From contig JAJTUP010000052.1 in the NCBI GenBank assembly GCA_021399435.1, forward strand, positions 62,001 through 126,000: 64,000 nt of DNA. The letters run 5' to 3'. Below the pieces are notes generated by a model. It searched no databases. It was not told where the DNA came from and worked only from the letters and a program-made list of their open reading frames with translations. Within the stretch, counting starts at the first letter, position 1; each line of letters starts with the position of its first letter. The position numbers and the translations under genes were made by a program. The DNA is from Diaporthe sp. PMI_573 (Eukaryota; Ascomycota; Sordariomycetes; Diaporthales; Diaporthaceae). This document shows positions 62,140 to 64,000 of the stretch, one piece after another.

Positions 62140-64000
62140 GATGGTGCCCGCAATTACGTCGTAATTCGCTTAGACCACGTGACGACTTATCCCCCGCAAA
62201 ACGCAGCCCGTGAAATCGTATGCGCGACGCCTGATAAGTGCATTTGATAAGTCCCCCTCGACTTATCAAGGTCTCCAGCCTACCCAGCCCAGAAAAACAC
62301 CACGTAGAAGGCCCCGATCGACCGAGATGGCCGCCGACGACTCGTACACGGCCGCGGACGAGCGCGCCCGTGCCGCCCGGAGGGCGGGCCTCCAGGCGAA
62401 GAAGGACGAACAGCCGGCGAACACGGCGCGGAGTTACGCGGCGAAGCAGCGGGAGTGGAAGGCGCGTCCCCCGGCCGGCCCCCCCTTCCCCCCCCTTCCG
62501 CCCCTTTTTAAGTAGGGCCCCCTAGGCGGCTAACAGACGAATACCTATAGGCCTGGTGCCATACACCCCGGGCTGCAGCAGACGGCTCGCTCTATAGCTG
62601 GCCCGACGGCGAGCTCGTAACGCCGGACAAGCTGGCGGCGTGGCTCAAAGAGGATATTCTCTCACGACGCGTAGCGCCGCCGCGGAAGAAGCCACGGGCG
62701 CGGGGTAGGGGCAAGGGCAAAGGCGAGGCCGCACAGCTACGGCAACAGCTCGAACAGGAGCAGCTCGAGGCCGCGGCCCTGGCAGAGGCCGAAAGCCTAG
62801 CCGAAGCCCTGGAGGTTCCCCTGGCCGAGGCCGCCGAGCTGCTCGCGGACGACCGCGAGGGCTACGTGCCACCCACGGCCCTTGCGCCGGCTGCAGTAGA
62901 CCTTACCGAGGGACCCCTGCTTATGAGGGGCACTATCGACGCCTATATCGCGGCCGTTATCGAGCTCTGGCGGCTCCAGGTGGCCCACGGCAACTCGAAT
63001 ACGGAGAACCCCCGGGGCGCCGCCGTACGAGGCTTCCTTGAGCAACGGGGCCGGCAGCGGGGGAAGCACGACCGTGCCTCGTTTAAAGACCGCGGAGCCG
63101 ACGGGATCCAGGCCGGCTATTACCCCGATGAATGGCTCCGGATCCAGGATCTCCTTCTCAGCGGGGCCGCGTATACGCCGCAAAATCTCCGTACGCGAGT
63201 CGACCTCCTCTTCGGCCACTACTACCTCTTACGAGGGGAGAACCGCCGTAAGATGGAGCTTGCAGACCTATCCCTACTCGACTATCCGCCTTCGGAAGGC
63301 CCGACCCCCTGTGGCTGCCTCGTCAGCCTTTTACGAGACGGCAAGCTAAATAAGACGGCGAGGAAGGAGTTTATGGGCGCCCTCCGGCATAAGGATCCCT
63401 TATTCTGTACGCAGGGGGCCCTAGCACAGCTCTTCTTCTGGCGCTGGCACGTCGCCGGCGAGCCGCCCCCGTCCTTCCGGCGCCGTCAGGACTGGTATCG
63501 GATCAAGGTCCTCGTCGGACGGGACCGCGAGCAGGAGCTCTCGTACCCGACGCAGCTACAAGAGACCTGGCGTATCTTCGGCGCTGCCGGCCTTATCGCG
63601 TCGAAGAAGACACACCTCCCGCGCAGGGTAGGCGCCCAGGACGCGGAGACCCACGGCACGTCGCTCGCCCAGATCTCGCAGGCCGGCCGCTGGAACCAGA
63701 GCGTGCTCTGCCAGGCCTATCTTACGCACCTACCGCGCCAGTTCATGCGTATCGTCGCTGGCTTCTCGGCGTCCCCGGGGGACTACTTCCTCGCGCGTGC
63801 GGCCCACGAACCCCCGTACGTCTTACAAAAGCAGCTCTGGCCGTGGATCGAGGAGTGGGAGCCCCGCTTTGAGGCACGCGCGCGCCGGCAATGCTGGGCA
63901 GAAGGCGGCCTCGACGACGACGACCTAGCCGCCGATGGCTTCCTTAAGCTGATGCGGCGCCTGCGTATAGTACTCTTACAGGACCTGGCTGTCTTACAGC
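62140..64000 (+). mobile_element. Crypton element (tyrosine-recombinase transposon), left part
   Basis: Begins within the FMO gene, near an imperfect palindrome (AATTACGTCGTAATT at 62152-62166), and runs past the window end. GC-rich throughout (many GGC, CGG and GAG codons), unlike the other elements here. The right end is not in the window, so size and target duplication cannot be given. Confidence 0.78.
62327..64000 (+). CDS. Crypton tyrosine recombinase (GCR1/Ndc10-like), partial
   Basis: ATG 62327 opens exon 1 (MAADDSYTAADERARAARRA, then NTARSYAAKQREWKA). A GC- and pyrimidine-rich intron follows (GGCTAAC branch near 62531). The donor is probably GTCCCC at about 62465, with an acceptor at 62550 or 62577. 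Exon 2 is open from 62551 to the window end: SLYSWPDGELVTPDKLAAWL, a Lys/Arg then Gln/Glu-rich linker, and the catalytic domain. Candidate tyrosine-recombinase residues are Arg in YYLLRGENRRKMEL, the HxxR in KKTHLPRR, Trp in AGRWNQS and Tyr in CQAYLTHLP. The region PYVLQKQLWPWIEEWE is typical of fungal Cryptons. The enzyme would integrate a circular DNA by site-specific recombination. No frameshift or stop is seen in about 1450 bases, so it may be active. Confidence 0.83.

Noticed and set aside
62645..63219. Minus-strand frames under the Crypton gene
   Set aside because: They are shadows of the GC-rich recombinase frame, which has conserved residues.

Overview
The window is nuclear DNA of a filamentous ascomycete (Pezizomycotina, most likely a Sordariomycete). 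The reasons are: short introns of 44-118 bp with GTAAGT/GTGAGT donors and CTAAC-type branch sites; a QDE-2-type Argonaute; SET, F-box/ankyrin and MIZ/SP-RING proteins of fungal type; fragments of fungal NACHT/WD40 and RING-patatin receptors; and fungal mobile elements (hAT, Fot1/pogo, Tc1/mariner, gypsy, Tad-like LINE, Crypton). It reads as an accessory, repeat-rich chromosome region. A few intact genes lie among many truncated gene pieces and decayed transposons.

Layout. 1-10 kb holds a doubtful two-exon gene, a SET-domain methyltransferase gene (minus) and a complete Argonaute gene (plus). 10-16 kb holds orphan ORFs, a LINE reverse-transcriptase relic with an internal inverted segment, a broken RER1 copy and a MITE. 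16-22.4 kb is a quieter block: an ankyrin gene, a ZZ-finger ORF overlapping the end of an F-box/ankyrin gene, and a divergent pair of orphans. 22.4-33 kb holds a NACHT fragment, a zinc-knuckle ORF, a mariner relic, a Ulp1-like protein with altered catalytic residues, an SP-RING SUMO-ligase-like fragment, a large orphan, and kinase and RING-patatin relics. 34-36.4 kb holds part of a membrane-protein gene and an intact secreted CE1-type esterase. 37-45 kb holds a TA-flanked MITE, a decayed hAT, a gypsy integrase piece, the 3' end of a rhodopsin-like membrane protein, an intact three-exon gene with a PD-(D/E)XK-like domain, and a second hAT C-terminus. 45-48.5 kb holds a coiled-coil protein gene, a kinase N-terminal fragment and a second copy of a C/H-rich domain.

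48.7-53 kb is the most unusual part. A hAT transposase that is otherwise open over its whole length is split by an insert of about 1.97 kb, flanked by a candidate 3-bp duplication. The insert carries a small secreted protein gene built of 22-residue repeats, joined tail to tail with the 3' part of a NACHT-WD40 gene. The junction cuts the last repeat, and the stop codon comes from antisense WD40 sequence.

53.7-64 kb holds a Fot1 relic beside a perfect 18-bp palindrome, a nucleoside-hydrolase-like gene, a third hAT relic, and an FAD monooxygenase gene cut off after about 130 codons by a GC-rich Crypton (tyrosine-recombinase element) that runs off the window end with its reading frame open.

The intact genes do not form an obvious pathway. 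The recurring theme is host-gene fragments (receptors, kinases, SUMO-pathway domains, RER1, FMO) embedded in transposons, next to a complete Argonaute. Gene models with introns were built by hand from splice signals and frame continuity; none is backed by transcript data.
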